Origin: Paraburkholderia ferrariae NBRC 106233
GTDB taxonomy: Bacteria > Pseudomonadota > Gammaproteobacteria > Burkholderiales > Burkholderiaceae
Direction: 5' to 3'
Assembly (NCBI RefSeq): GCF_000685035.1
Contig: NZ_BAYB01000029.1
Span: 62,001-126,000, forward strand
DNA: 64,000 bases
Shown one piece after another: positions 16,461 to 25,501 of this stretch; the stretch's first letter is position 1, and each line of letters begins with the position of its first letter. Below the pieces are notes generated by a model, which ran no database searches, had not been told where the DNA came from, and worked only from the letters and a program-made list of their open reading frames with translations. Position numbers and translations under genes: made by a program.

Positions 16461-17522
16461 TCACGCTACGTTTTCGAGCGCCGGGTAATCGGTGTAGCCC
16501 GTTTCGCCGCGCGCATAGTACGTGGCCGGATTCGGTGTGTTGAGCGGCGCATTCCGTTCGAAGCGGCGCGGCAGGTCGGGGTTCGCGATGAACAGTTGAC
16601 CCCAGGCCACGGCATCGGCTTCGCCTCCGGCAAGCAGCGCTTGCGCCGATTCCAGCGTGAACTTCTCGTTCGCGATGTACGGGCCGCCGAATTCGGCCTT
16701 CAGTTGCGGGCCGAGGCGAGGGTCGCCCAGCGATTCGCGCGCGCAGATGAACGCGATCTTGCGCTTGCCGAGCTCGCGTGCGACGTAGCCGAACGTGGCG
16801 GCGGGGTTCGAATCGCCCATCGTGTGGGCGTCGCCGCGCGGTGCCAGATGCACGCCCACGCGATTCGCGCCCCAGACGTCGATGCACGCGTCGGTGATTT
16901 CGAGCAGGAGGCGCGCACGGTTTTCGATCGGGCCGCCATACGCGTCCGTGCGGTGATTCGTGCTGTCCTGCAGGAACTGGTCGATCAGATAGCCGTTCGC
17001 GCCGTGCACTTCAACGCCGTCAAAACCCGCGGCCTTCGCGTTCAGCGCGCCCTGGCGGAACGCGGCCACGACGCCCGGGATTTCGTCGATTGCGAGCGCA
17101 CGCGGCGTTACGAACGCGCGCTGCGGACGCACGAGGCTCACGAAGCCTTGCGCCGCGATGGCGCTGGGCGCGACCGGCAGTTCGCCGTCGAGGAACATGG
17201 GATCGGAAATGCGGCCCACGTGCCACAACTGCAGGAAGATGCGGCCGCCTGCGGCGTGCACGGCGTCGGTCACGAGCTTCCAGCCCGCCACCTGTTCCTG
17301 CGACCAGATGCCCGGCGTTTCGGCGTAGCCGACGCCTTGCGGCGTGACCGAAGTCGCTTCGCTGATGATGAGGCCGGCCGACGCGCGCTCGGCGTAGTAC
17401 TGCGCCATGAGGGCGTTGGGCACGCGTGCCTCGCCGGCGCGCTGGCGCGTGAGCGGCGCCATGATGACGCGATTGGGCAGCGTGAGGTCGCCGATCTGGA
17501 TGGGGTCGAACAGGGTTGCCAT
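16461..17522 (-). CDS. nemA: Old Yellow Enzyme family ene-reductase (NemA-like)
   Basis: 353 residues, typical of classical OYEs. FMN TIM barrel with NRVIMAPLTRQRA, SEATSV, LQLWHVGRISDP, the His/Asn pair in GVEVHGANGYLIDQF and the downstream STNHRTDAYGG, all of which mark NemA/PETN-reductase-type enzymes. It reduces activated C=C bonds and nitro compounds with NAD(P)H. AAGGTG precedes the ATG. An ArsR-family regulator lies 65 bases upstream on the same strand, so the two are likely one operon, controlled by electrophiles if the regulator senses them. Confidence 0.88.
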   Translation of the reverse strand: MATLFDPIQIGDLTLPNRVIMAPLTRQRAGEARVPNALMAQYYAERASAGLIISEATSVTPQGVGYAETPGIWSQEQVAGWKLVTDAVHAAGGRIFLQLWHVGRISDPMFLDGELPVAPSAIAAQGFVSLVRPQRAFVTPRALAIDEIPGVVAAFRQGALNAKAAGFDGVEVHGANGYLIDQFLQDSTNHRTDAYGGPIENRARLLLEITDACIDVWGANRVGVHLAPRGDAHTMGDSNPAATFGYVARELGKRKIAFICARESLGDPRLGPQLKAEFGGPYIANEKFTLESAQALLAGGEADAVAWGQLFIANPDLPRRFERNAPLNTPNPATYYARGETGYTDYPALENVA

Positions 17523-17587
17523 ATTTCACCTTTGGCGGGCACGGCCCGCGTCGTGCTGGTGCTACGAATGAATGGACGATGCCCCCG

Positions 17588-17914
17588 TCACAACTGCGCG
17601 TTCACGTGAGCGAGAAATGCCTCGACGACGGCGTCGTTGCGCTTGAAGAAAACCCACTGGCCGACCCGTTTGGACGTCACGAGCCCGGCCTTCTGGAGCA
17701 CCGCGAGGTGCGCCGAGACGGTGGACTGCGAGAGGCCGCAGCGGGCGTCGATCTTGCCCGCGCAGACGCCGTGGTCGAGCGGTAGTTCCTGTTCCGCGAA
17801 GTGCGCCTGCGGCTCGCGCAGCCACGCCAGGATCTCGCGCCGCATGGGGTTGGCGAGGGCCTTGTGAATGGCGTCGATGTCGAGTTTGGCAGGGACGGAA
17901 GCGGGTTTCTTCAT
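17588..17914 (-). CDS. ArsR-family winged-helix repressor
   Basis: 108 residues. Winged HTH: IHKALANPMRREILAWL, then SQSTVSAHLAVLQKAGLVTS, then VGQWVFFKRND as the wing. Two cysteines, C51 and C59, flank the start of the recognition region (HGVCAGKIDARCGLS); they are not the CVC metal box of ArsR and could be a thiol switch. The next gene is an electrophile-reducing OYE, so sensing of quinones or enones is a reasonable inference. An inverted repeat overlapping a TATAAT box lies upstream. Confidence 0.82.
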   Translation of the reverse strand: MKKPASVPAKLDIDAIHKALANPMRREILAWLREPQAHFAEQELPLDHGVCAGKIDARCGLSQSTVSAHLAVLQKAGLVTSKRVGQWVFFKRNDAVVEAFLAHVNAQL

Positions 17915-17943
17915 ACGAAGTGCATCGTAACTGAGCGAAGTTT

Positions 17944-17963
17944 ATATCGCAATTATACGATAT
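17944..17963 (-). promoter_or_regulatory. Putative ArsR operator overlapping a -10 box
   Basis: ATATCG, 8 bases, CGATAT: a 6-bp dyad whose centre contains TATAAT on the minus strand, about 35 bases upstream of the regulator's start. Such overlap fits autorepression of the regulator-OYE operon. No well-spaced -35 box is obvious. Confidence 0.45.
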
Positions 17964-18083
17964 GGGCGATGGCACTGGTTTCAATAGGGGATTGTTTTTC
18001 AGAGACGTCCAGGAACGCAGTCGTTGACGTCTTTCAGCGCGATGCAGACAAAACGTGGGGTCTTGCGAACTCTGCGGACGACT

Positions 18084-19859
18084 TCATGACAGCTTGGCGA
18101 GCAGCTTGATGAAGTTGCGCTTTGCACGATACGCAGTCCGAATCTTCTCCAGTTCACTGGCGAACTTTGCACGTTCGTCCAGCCGCGCCCGCAGCATGCC
18201 GATAGCCCGAACGATTTCGAACGCTTCGTCATATCGCGCGTTGCGCGTACCGCCCTCGGCAGCAATTGGCAGCAGACGGTGATACAGGGCGATGGCGTCG
18301 TGCGGATGCGTCTTGCCCCGGACGGATGCCATCTCAGGCCATAGGTGCGCGGCGACCGGGCCGCCGGTAAACGTGGCCCATGCGACGTCGTTTTCTTTGC
18401 TGGCGATAAAAATCCTGACCAGCTCGGTTCGTGTGCCGCTTTGCCAGGCGGTACGCTTCGATTTTGAGGCTGCCTCCTCTTTACCGACCCGTTCCCACAG
18501 ATGTTTGAGTGCACGCTCCCGGGTTTCCGCATGTCTGCCGATAACAGTAGCGACTTCCATCAAAGCAGGAAATGCTTCAGCCGTCGGACGCATCTCGAAA
18601 CGTCGCCACGCGCATGCGTCGGCCTTGTCGAATTCGCTGCGCCGCAGGTATGCGTCGATGCAGAAGTCGAGCAAACGCTGGTCAAAGCTTTGGCCGCACT
18701 CCGTGATGCCGCGCTCGGCCCATGCGAGCCCTTCGTCCGGACGACCGTGTTTCGCACAAAGCTCCGCGACCAGCAGAAACCGGTACGGGCTGGACAGGTC
18801 CTTCGAGCGGAGGCGGATGAGCGCGTCAACGTCTCCGTCGAGTTCGGCCAGTGCCGCCATCGCATGTTCGAGCTGCATGCGCGGCGAGTTGTATGACCGT
18901 CGATATTCCCGGCCCGGGACGAGTGCGGGCATCGATTCCCATGCCGCGTTGACCAGTTCGCGATAGCGGCGCAGTCCGCTCTTGCCCAGCGGCTCCGCGT
19001 ACGCCGGCAGGACGTTGTAGAAGGTGTCCCAGCTGCCTTCGGTCTGGAAGCGGAAAAGCCGCTCCGCAAGCTTTACCGGGTCGGGGCCCGTTACCGTGCA
19101 GGCATCGAGGTGCACAGCGGCCAGTTCGAGAATCGCCGGCATCACGTCGCCATTGGAGTCGTCAATCTGTTCGAGGCTCTTTTCCGCACCTGCAATCGCC
19201 AGTTCGCATAGCTCGACCACCTGCGCTGCATGAGGTCCGGAAAGCCTTTGACGCAGCATGTCGGCCAGCGACATCAGGCCGTCGCCGTATGCACCCGACT
19301 CGCGCCAGTCCAGCGGGCGTGAAATGCGTGTCGCCTGCTTGACGGCGGCCTTCATGCCGGGCAGGTCGGAGGCCCCTGCTGCACGCGCAGCGAACAGCAG
19401 CTTGTCGCGCAGCGCGAGGTCTTGTTCGACGGCGTCCATCAACAACTCCTGAAGCGCGCCCTTGCCTAATGTCGCTACATATTCCCGAATGACTTCCTCG
19501 TAGGTCTTCCGCTTCTTGCGCGGCTTTCCCGGCACCGCCGGCTCTTCGGCGTGAAACACCTCCTCACCGGAGTTTTCGAGCCAGCAGAGTGCAACCGCAA
19601 CAGCGTGCTTGCAGAAAACGCCGCTGTCGCCCACGGGGCAATTGCAGTCGTATGCGAGTTCGCCATCGTCGACAGCGAGTTCGACCCGGTACCTGTGTGT
19701 GTCGCGTACGGTCGCACGTACCGCTTCGTCGCGCTCGTTCAGGCGGGAGACCACGCCATCGTGGAAATAGGCCTTGCCGCGCGCAAACGTCTTCGTGTCG
19801 GCCAGCGACTGGACTTCAACAAGCGTGAGAACCTCGGAAAGCTTTGCTGACCTGGACAT
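18084..19859 (-). CDS. SWIM zinc-finger protein with long helical C-terminus
   Basis: 591 residues from the ATG at 19857-19859; the frame is open to 19910 and no strong Shine-Dalgarno decides. A SWIM finger is complete: C72, C74, C83, H85 (CxC-x8-CxH, in CNCPVGDSGVFCKH). The remaining 450 residues are helical and repeat-like, resembling the DUF6880-type region that often follows SWIM domains in bacteria. No signal peptide. The 3' half uses more A/T-ending codons than its neighbours, hinting at accessory origin. Function unknown; DNA or protein binding is only an inference from the finger. Confidence 0.75.
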   Translation of the reverse strand: MSRSAKLSEVLTLVEVQSLADTKTFARGKAYFHDGVVSRLNERDEAVRATVRDTHRYRVELAVDDGELAYDCNCPVGDSGVFCKHAVAVALCWLENSGEEVFHAEEPAVPGKPRKKRKTYEEVIREYVATLGKGALQELLMDAVEQDLALRDKLLFAARAAGASDLPGMKAAVKQATRISRPLDWRESGAYGDGLMSLADMLRQRLSGPHAAQVVELCELAIAGAEKSLEQIDDSNGDVMPAILELAAVHLDACTVTGPDPVKLAERLFRFQTEGSWDTFYNVLPAYAEPLGKSGLRRYRELVNAAWESMPALVPGREYRRSYNSPRMQLEHAMAALAELDGDVDALIRLRSKDLSSPYRFLLVAELCAKHGRPDEGLAWAERGITECGQSFDQRLLDFCIDAYLRRSEFDKADACAWRRFEMRPTAEAFPALMEVATVIGRHAETRERALKHLWERVGKEEAASKSKRTAWQSGTRTELVRIFIASKENDVAWATFTGGPVAAHLWPEMASVRGKTHPHDAIALYHRLLPIAAEGGTRNARYDEAFEIVRAIGMLRARLDERAKFASELEKIRTAYRAKRNFIKLLAKLS

Positions 19860-20229
19860 CGGGTGACCGGTGAAAGACGGGAAATGCCGCGACGGGCGGC
19901 GCACAGGCACGATGATACGACGGTGAGCAAGCCGGTACCCGATTGCTTCGGTGCACGATTTTCAGCTATACACGACCCCGATACGGGATCTCATGACAGT
20001 AATGAGAAAGGTATTCGGCGAATTGGGGCATCAGTAAGCCTTGAGCTTCACGTTTCCACGCGCTTCAAACTATCCATAAATCGAATAGATTACATTCCAA
20101 CATTTAATTTGTAAATGCCATAAGCGTCCGATATCTTGTCGAAACTCATCTCAACGAGAACACGCAGCGTTGCAACGGCAATCGATAACCGGACGCAATG
20201 CGCGGTCCCCGATTCGCCAGGACATCGCC
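19860..20229. other. Intergenic, AT-rich divergent promoter region
   Basis: About 370 bases between divergent genes. Roughly 19960-20130 is clearly richer in A/T than the surroundings, with several TATA-like stretches. It probably carries promoters for the amidohydrolase operon; I cannot assign boxes or operators. Confidence 0.45.
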
Positions 20230-21432
20230 ATGATCGACCGCTTGTTCGTCAACGCCGTGGGCGCGGACGGCACCCCTCTGAATCTCGCCGTGCGCGATGG
20301 ACGCTTCATCGCGGTGGGCTCCGAGCGCCCCGAGCCCGGCAGCGCCGAGGTCATCGATCTGGGAGGGCAGCTCGTGCTGCCGGGCTTCGTGGACGGCCAT
20401 ATCCATCTCGACAAGAGCTTTGTCGGCGACCGCTGGCGTCCTCACCGCGCGGCGGCGACGCTGCGCGAGCGTCTTGCCATCGAAAAAGAAGCGCTGGCGA
20501 GCGCACTGCCCATTGCCGTGCGTGCCGAAGCGCTGATACGCCAGGCCGCCTCGTTTGGCACGGTGGCCATGAGAAGCCACGTCGATATCGACGCGACGAC
20601 CGGCCTCGCCCACCTTCACGCCGTGATGGAAGCGCGCGAAAAATGCCGTGAACTCGTGGACATCGAACTCGTGGTGTTCCCGCAGGCGGGCGTGACGTCG
20701 TGCCCGGGCACGGCGGATCTGCTCGATCAGGCTGCGTGCGAAGGCGTGGAAGTGGTCGGCGGCATCGACCCGACCGAACTGGATGGCGACGCGGACGGTC
20801 AGCTCGATATCGTATTCGGCATTGCAGAGCGGCGCGGCGTCAAGATCGATATCCATCTGCACGAAGCGGGAGAACTGGGCATTCTCCAGTTGCATCGCAT
20901 TGCAGCCCGTACCCGGGCTTGCGGGCTCGAAGGCCGGGTGGCGGTGAGTCACGCCTATGCGCTGGGCGATGTCGATGCGGGGCAGGTCGAGCGCATCGCC
21001 GCCGCGCTGGCTGAGGCAGACATCTCGATCATGACAAACGCGCCGGGCGACCGTGCCTTTCCTCCCGTTCTGCCACTGCGCGCAGCGGGCGTGCGCGTTT
21101 TCACGGGCAACGACAACATTCAGGACGCCTGGTGGCCATACGGAAACGGCGACATGCTGCAGCGGGCCATGCTGGTGGGCTACCGCTCCGGTTTCTACAC
21201 CGACGAAGCGCTGATGGTGGCGCTCGACATGGCAACCCATGCCGCCGCGGCGGTGCTCGGAAAGCAGGACTACGGCCTGAAGGCAGGCAACGAGGCATCG
21301 TTCGTCGTTGTCGATGCACAGAATGCGGCGGCGGCCGTTTCAACCTCGCCGGCGGAACGGAGCATCGTCCGGCGAGGGCAGTTCTGGTCGGAGGCCGCGG
21401 ATCTGAAGCTCGCGGTTTCGCAGGCCTGGTAA
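20230..21432 (+). CDS. Amidohydrolase of the cytosine deaminase type
   Basis: 400 residues. Metal-dependent amidohydrolase: LPGFVDGHIHLDKSF (HxH), a second pair region KIDIHLHEAGE, then VSHAYALGD and the catalytic Asp in FTGNDNIQDAWWPYGNGDM, an order and spacing that follow CodA (HxH, H-x-E, H, D). The nominal reaction is deamination of a cyclic amidine or ring opening of a cyclic imide. It is followed 60 bases later by a ureidoglycine aminohydrolase-like gene and a LysR regulator, so a purine/pyrimidine breakdown product is a likely substrate. Confidence 0.78.
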   Translation: MIDRLFVNAVGADGTPLNLAVRDGRFIAVGSERPEPGSAEVIDLGGQLVLPGFVDGHIHLDKSFVGDRWRPHRAAATLRERLAIEKEALASALPIAVRAEALIRQAASFGTVAMRSHVDIDATTGLAHLHAVMEAREKCRELVDIELVVFPQAGVTSCPGTADLLDQAACEGVEVVGGIDPTELDGDADGQLDIVFGIAERRGVKIDIHLHEAGELGILQLHRIAARTRACGLEGRVAVSHAYALGDVDAGQVERIAAALAEADISIMTNAPGDRAFPPVLPLRAAGVRVFTGNDNIQDAWWPYGNGDMLQRAMLVGYRSGFYTDEALMVALDMATHAAAAVLGKQDYGLKAGNEASFVVVDAQNAAAAVSTSPAERSIVRRGQFWSEAADLKLAVSQAW

Positions 21433-21492
21433 CACGCTAACACGCACGGTCTTACCCCAAGTTGCAGTCTCTCTCGTTATAGAAGGTACCCC

Positions 21493-22344
21493 ATGTCAAA
21501 CACTCCTTACTATGCGCCGCACGGCGGCCATCCCGCCCAGACGGAATTGCTGACCGATCGCGCCATGTTCACCGAGGCGTACGCGGTCATTCCGAAAGGC
21601 GTGCTGCGCGACATCGTCACGAGCCATCTGCCGTTCTGGAACAAGACCCGTCTTTGGGTGCTGGCGCGTCCGCTGTCCGGCTTCGCCGAAACGTTCTCGC
21701 AATACATCATGGAAGTGGGTCCCGGCGGCGGGAGCGAGCATCCGGAACAGGACGAAAACGCAGAGGGCGTGCTCTTCGTGGTGGAAGGCGAGATCTCGCT
21801 CACGCTGAACGGCGTCCAGCACCAGCTGGCGCCGGGCGGATACGCATTCATTCCGCCGCGCACGAACTGGTCGCTGCATAACCGGTCCGGCGATTGCGCA
21901 CGCTTTCACTGGATCCGCAAGCACTACGAAGCAGTGGAGGGTGTGCCGCTGCCCGAAGCGTTTGTGACGAACGAGCGCGACATCGAACCGATTCCCATGC
22001 CCGGCACCGAGGGGCGCTGGGTGACGACGCGCTTCGTGGACATGAGCGACATGCGGCACGACATGCACGTCAACATCGTCACGTTCGAGCCCGGCGGCGT
22101 GATTCCGTTCGCGGAAACGCACGTGATGGAGCACGGTCTGTACGTGCTGGAAGGCAAGGCCGTCTACCGTCTGAACCAGGACTGGGTCGAAGTGGAAGCC
22201 GGCGACTTCATGTGGCTGCGCGCATTCTGCCCGCAGGCTTGCTACGCGGGCGGCCCGTCGCGCTTTCGCTATCTGCTCTACAAGGACGTCAACCGCCACA
22301 TGAAGCTCACGCTCGGCGCGGCTCCGACGCAGAAGGGACGATAG
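21493..22344 (+). CDS. allE: Bicupin, (S)-ureidoglycine aminohydrolase-like
   Basis: 283 residues. Two cupin domains: an N-terminal one with GGGSEHPEQDENAEGVLFVVEGE and a C-terminal one with PFAETHVMEHGLYVLEGKAVYRLN, the latter holding the Mn ligands of UglYAH (ETHVMEHG, with Glu/His/His pattern). The family releases ammonia from (S)-ureidoglycine during allantoin breakdown. No allantoinase, allantoate amidohydrolase or ureidoglycolate gene is nearby, so the true substrate may be a related ureido or amino compound made by the upstream amidohydrolase. Confidence 0.75.
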   Translation: MSNTPYYAPHGGHPAQTELLTDRAMFTEAYAVIPKGVLRDIVTSHLPFWNKTRLWVLARPLSGFAETFSQYIMEVGPGGGSEHPEQDENAEGVLFVVEGEISLTLNGVQHQLAPGGYAFIPPRTNWSLHNRSGDCARFHWIRKHYEAVEGVPLPEAFVTNERDIEPIPMPGTEGRWVTTRFVDMSDMRHDMHVNIVTFEPGGVIPFAETHVMEHGLYVLEGKAVYRLNQDWVEVEAGDFMWLRAFCPQACYAGGPSRFRYLLYKDVNRHMKLTLGAAPTQKGR

Positions 22345-22356
22345 TAAAATGGCCGG

Positions 22357-23238
22357 ATGAAAGGCAAAGCGAAAGGCCATCGGCCGCTATTCGATCTGGA
22401 TCTGCTCAAGGCCATCGTCATGGTGGCCGATTGCGGCACGTTCACGGCGGCCGCGTCGCGGCTGCATTCGACGCAGTCCACCGTGAGCCAGAAAGTGCAG
22501 CGTCTGGAGGAGATGGCCGGACACAAGCTGCTCGAACGCGGCAGCCGCGAAGTGCGTCCCACCGATGCGGGCGAAACCTTGCTGGGCTACGCGCGGCGCA
22601 TGCTGGCGCTCAACGACGAAATGATCGAATCGCTGGCAGGGGAAACGGTGGGGCTGACCGTGCGTCTCGGGCTGCCGGAGGATTTCGTCGGCGGACAGAC
22701 GACCCATGTGCTTGCGGAATTCAACCGCAAGCATCCGCAGATCAAGCTCGAGGTGACGAGCGGTTTTAGCCGCGATCTCATCAGCGGCTACGATCGCGGC
22801 GATCTCGACATCGTGCTGGTCAAGCAGCGGCGCAACAGCCGCGAGGCGGTGGCTTCCTGGCCGGAGCAGTTGCGCTGGATCGACAGCGCGAAGAATCCTT
22901 CGATCCAGCTCGACCCGGTGCCCATTGTGGCCTTTCCGCCGCGCGGGCTGTATCGCGACGACATGACGAACGCCATCGAGGGGCTCGGGCGCCGCTGGCG
23001 CATGAGCTTCATCAGTTCGAGCCTGAGCGGCATTCAGGCGGCCGTTGCCGATGGTCTCGGCATCAGCCTGCTGCCTGCGCGCGCGGTCACGCCCGAACAT
23101 ACCGTGCTCACGCGCAAGAGCGGCTTGCCGCCCGTGGAAACCATGGATATCGCGCTGCTCCATCGGCCCACTGCGGACAAGGTGGTCAAGGAGCTCGCGC
23201 AGGCGCTGTCGCAGATGTTCAGGAAACCGGGGCGGTGA
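22357..23238 (+). CDS. LysR-family transcriptional regulator
   Basis: 293 residues. HTH at about residues 10-70 (LDLLKAIVMVADCGTFTAAASRL, STVSQKVQRLEEMAGHKLLERGS), then an effector-binding domain. Unusually for LysR it is codirectional with and only 12 bases downstream of the bicupin gene, so it is probably cotranscribed with the amidohydrolase operon it may regulate. Ligand unknown. Confidence 0.85.
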   Translation: MKGKAKGHRPLFDLDLLKAIVMVADCGTFTAAASRLHSTQSTVSQKVQRLEEMAGHKLLERGSREVRPTDAGETLLGYARRMLALNDEMIESLAGETVGLTVRLGLPEDFVGGQTTHVLAEFNRKHPQIKLEVTSGFSRDLISGYDRGDLDIVLVKQRRNSREAVASWPEQLRWIDSAKNPSIQLDPVPIVAFPPRGLYRDDMTNAIEGLGRRWRMSFISSSLSGIQAAVADGLGISLLPARAVTPEHTVLTRKSGLPPVETMDIALLHRPTADKVVKELAQALSQMFRKPGR

Positions 23239-23314
23239 GTTAGCGCGCGGGAGCGGAGCGCCTACGCTTCGGCGCCCCTCGCACAACGTCCCCCCGCAAA
23301 TCTCAAACGCGCCC

Positions 23315-24517
23315 TTAGAAGCGGTGCTTCAGGCCAACCGCGACAACCACTTGCTGGTTGCCCGTGGACGGGTTGAGCGTATAGACGCCGGCGTCGAACG
23401 CCGAGATGTCGTTGCCGCCGCCGACGCGCTGATACACGCCTTCCAGGTAGACGTCCGTGCGCGGCGAGAGCAGGTAGTCGGCCTGCGCCATGACCTGGTT
23501 CCAGTGCGGGTGGGCGTTGGTGGCCGACGAATCGAACGACGCCATGGTGTACGTATAAGACGCGCCCAGGCTGAAGTCGGGGCGCACGAAGTAGCGGCCG
23601 TTCACTTCGAAGTTGTCGAACTTGATGGTGTTGCCCGCACCGTTCGAGGGGCCGGGCAGCGCGCCGTTGCTCGTGCTGCCGCCGTACCAGAGGTTCGACA
23701 CGCTATCGGTGGACGTGTGCGTCCACACGAGGCCGACCGACGATTTGCCGAACATGTAATGCGCGCCGAGGCCGAACATCTTCTGCGTGCCGCCGATGGT
23801 CAACGCGTCGCCGTCGCCGGTGCTGACCGCGCCGGTGGCGTTCTGCGCATTCGGGTCGCGGTTGATCTGCAGGTAAGAGGCCGCGAGGTTGACCGGGCCG
23901 AACGAGTAGGCGAGACCCGCGCTATAGGCGCTGTTGTTCGAGATGTCACCGGCTTCGCCGCCGAAGGCGTACATGGCGCCGATCTTCAGGCCGTTGATCG
24001 ATGCGCTGCTGAACTTCACCGAGTTGTTCAGGCGCAGGTCGTTGTTCAGGTTGTCGTTATCGTACGGGTGCTCGGCAATGTTGCCGCCGAAGCCGGAGCC
24101 CGTTGCGCTCAGCGGCGCAAGATAGGTGACCATGAAGTCGTACTGGCGGCCGAGCGTGAGCGTGCCGTACTGCTTCGAGCTCAGGCCCACCCAGGCTTGC
24201 CGGCCGAACAGGTCGCCGCCGTTCTTGAGCGTGCCGTTCGCGGAATTGAAGCCGTTTTCCAGCCAGAAGACCGCCGAGAGGCCGCCGCCCAGGTCTTCCG
24301 TGCCGCGCAGGCCCCAGCGCGGCGTATAGACGCTGCCTGCGAACTCTTGCCATTGCGCTCCACCGCCGGCGGCGGGCTTCGCTGCGCTGGCGCGGGCGTC
24401 GCTGCTGTACGCCACGCCGGTGTCGATGATGCCGAACAGCGTCACGCTGCTTTGAGCATGGGCGGCGACGCTGGCGAACAGCACCGATGCCGCGACGGCG
24501 AATTGCCGGTAGTTCAT
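23315..24517 (-). CDS. Gram-negative porin (OpcP/OmpC-like)
   Basis: 400 residues; ATG at 24515-24517 with GGAGAAG upstream. A signal peptide ends at VAAHA, then QSSVTLFGIIDTGVAYSS, the standard start of Burkholderia trimeric porins. Internal markers: GLRGTEDLGGGLSAVFWLENGF, QAWVGLSSKQYGTLTLGRQYDF, and the C-terminal VVVAVGLKHRF with terminal Phe for BAM assembly. It forms a general diffusion channel in the outer membrane. It converges with the LysR gene. Confidence 0.9.
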   Translation of the reverse strand: MNYRQFAVAASVLFASVAAHAQSSVTLFGIIDTGVAYSSDARASAAKPAAGGGAQWQEFAGSVYTPRWGLRGTEDLGGGLSAVFWLENGFNSANGTLKNGGDLFGRQAWVGLSSKQYGTLTLGRQYDFMVTYLAPLSATGSGFGGNIAEHPYDNDNLNNDLRLNNSVKFSSASINGLKIGAMYAFGGEAGDISNNSAYSAGLAYSFGPVNLAASYLQINRDPNAQNATGAVSTGDGDALTIGGTQKMFGLGAHYMFGKSSVGLVWTHTSTDSVSNLWYGGSTSNGALPGPSNGAGNTIKFDNFEVNGRYFVRPDFSLGASYTYTMASFDSSATNAHPHWNQVMAQADYLLSPRTDVYLEGVYQRVGGGNDISAFDAGVYTLNPSTGNQQVVVAVGLKHRF

Positions 24518-25020
24518 GAGATTCTTCTCCGTTCTAGATTCCGTTCCCCGCAACGATTACGGCGACTGTGGAACGGCCGGAGTATAGGGATAGCCCTGAT
24601 TAGCGTGGACTTCGTGCCATGAAACTGAATTGTTCAGAATTCGAAATTTCCGTTCATAAAAAAGACACATCTTTCCCGATGCCTGCTGCATCGAAGCGGC
24701 CAGGTTGAGAAAGCGGAGAAAGGGCCGCTCGGGCGGCCAGGTTCATGCACACCTTGTTGTGCGAATGCGACTCAGAAGCCCCCGCTCGAGCGCCGGATAT
24801 TGCAGCCGACGTGGCAGAAACATGGAAGCGATTGTCCGGTGTTTCAATGCCAGCGGATTGAACGGGATGGCGGCGACGGCGCAGTGCGGGGCCGGCATTT
24901 AAATTTGATTTCATCTTGATGAAACGGGACGGCTAGAGACAGGTGCGTATCGTTAGATCACCGAACGGCGCAACGCAACGCCGTCAGGCTCTCTCCCTCA
25001 CCGTTTCAAGGAAAACTGTC
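24518..25020. other. Divergent intergenic region
   Basis: About 500 bases between the porin and a small DUF4148 gene, both transcribed away from it. Must contain both promoters. Open frames on either strand look non-coding; no strong hairpin was noticed. Confidence 0.45.
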
Positions 25021-25284
25021 ATGAAATACCTGATGATCGCAATTGCCATGCTGGGCGCCACCGCTACGACCTCCGCTTTTGCCCAATCGAACAGCGCCAA
25101 CGCTGCGGCTCAACCTGCGCAGGTCGCACAAGTCGGCCAGTCCGCGCAGGCGGGGCAATGGGTGGCGCCGTATGGCCAGCCGGTTGCGCAAAAGACCCGT
25201 GCGCAGGTGTACAACGAACTCATCCAGGCAGAACAGGACGGTCAGCTTGCCTACCTGAATTCGACGATTTACGCCCATTCGTAA
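25021..25284 (+). CDS. DUF4148 family small exported protein
   Basis: 87 residues. A signal peptide (MKYLMIAIAMLGATATTSAFA) precedes a Gln/Ala-rich linker and then the DUF4148 core: KTRAQVYNELIQAEQDGQLA followed by YLNSTIYAH. The C-terminal 30 residues closely match the protein at 60813-61103 in this window. Periplasmic, function unknown; the family is expanded in Burkholderia. A strong terminator follows. Confidence 0.8.
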   Translation: MKYLMIAIAMLGATATTSAFAQSNSANAAAQPAQVAQVGQSAQAGQWVAPYGQPVAQKTRAQVYNELIQAEQDGQLAYLNSTIYAHS

Positions 25285-25326
25285 TGGTTCGCGGGCCGCG
25301 CGCGGCGCGCTGCCCCGCTGCATACG

Positions 25327-25372
25327 GCATGGCCGGCATTCCGGGTACGGGTGCCGGCCATGCTGTTGTTTT
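25327..25372 (+). terminator. Intrinsic terminator of the DUF4148 gene
   Basis: Perfect 12-bp stem GCATGGCCGGCA / TGCCGGCCATGC with a 13-base loop, followed by TGTTGTTTT. Confidence 0.75.
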
Positions 25373-25501
25373 GGGCCGCTTTGCGAGGCGCGCCGGGACC
25401 ACGCGGGTGCGGTGATGTTTCTTGTGAAAAGACGAGGCAGGTATTGACCTGACGCGTGAAGGCGAGAAAGCGGGAGAGGCACGTAAGGCCCTCCCGTGCC
25501 T

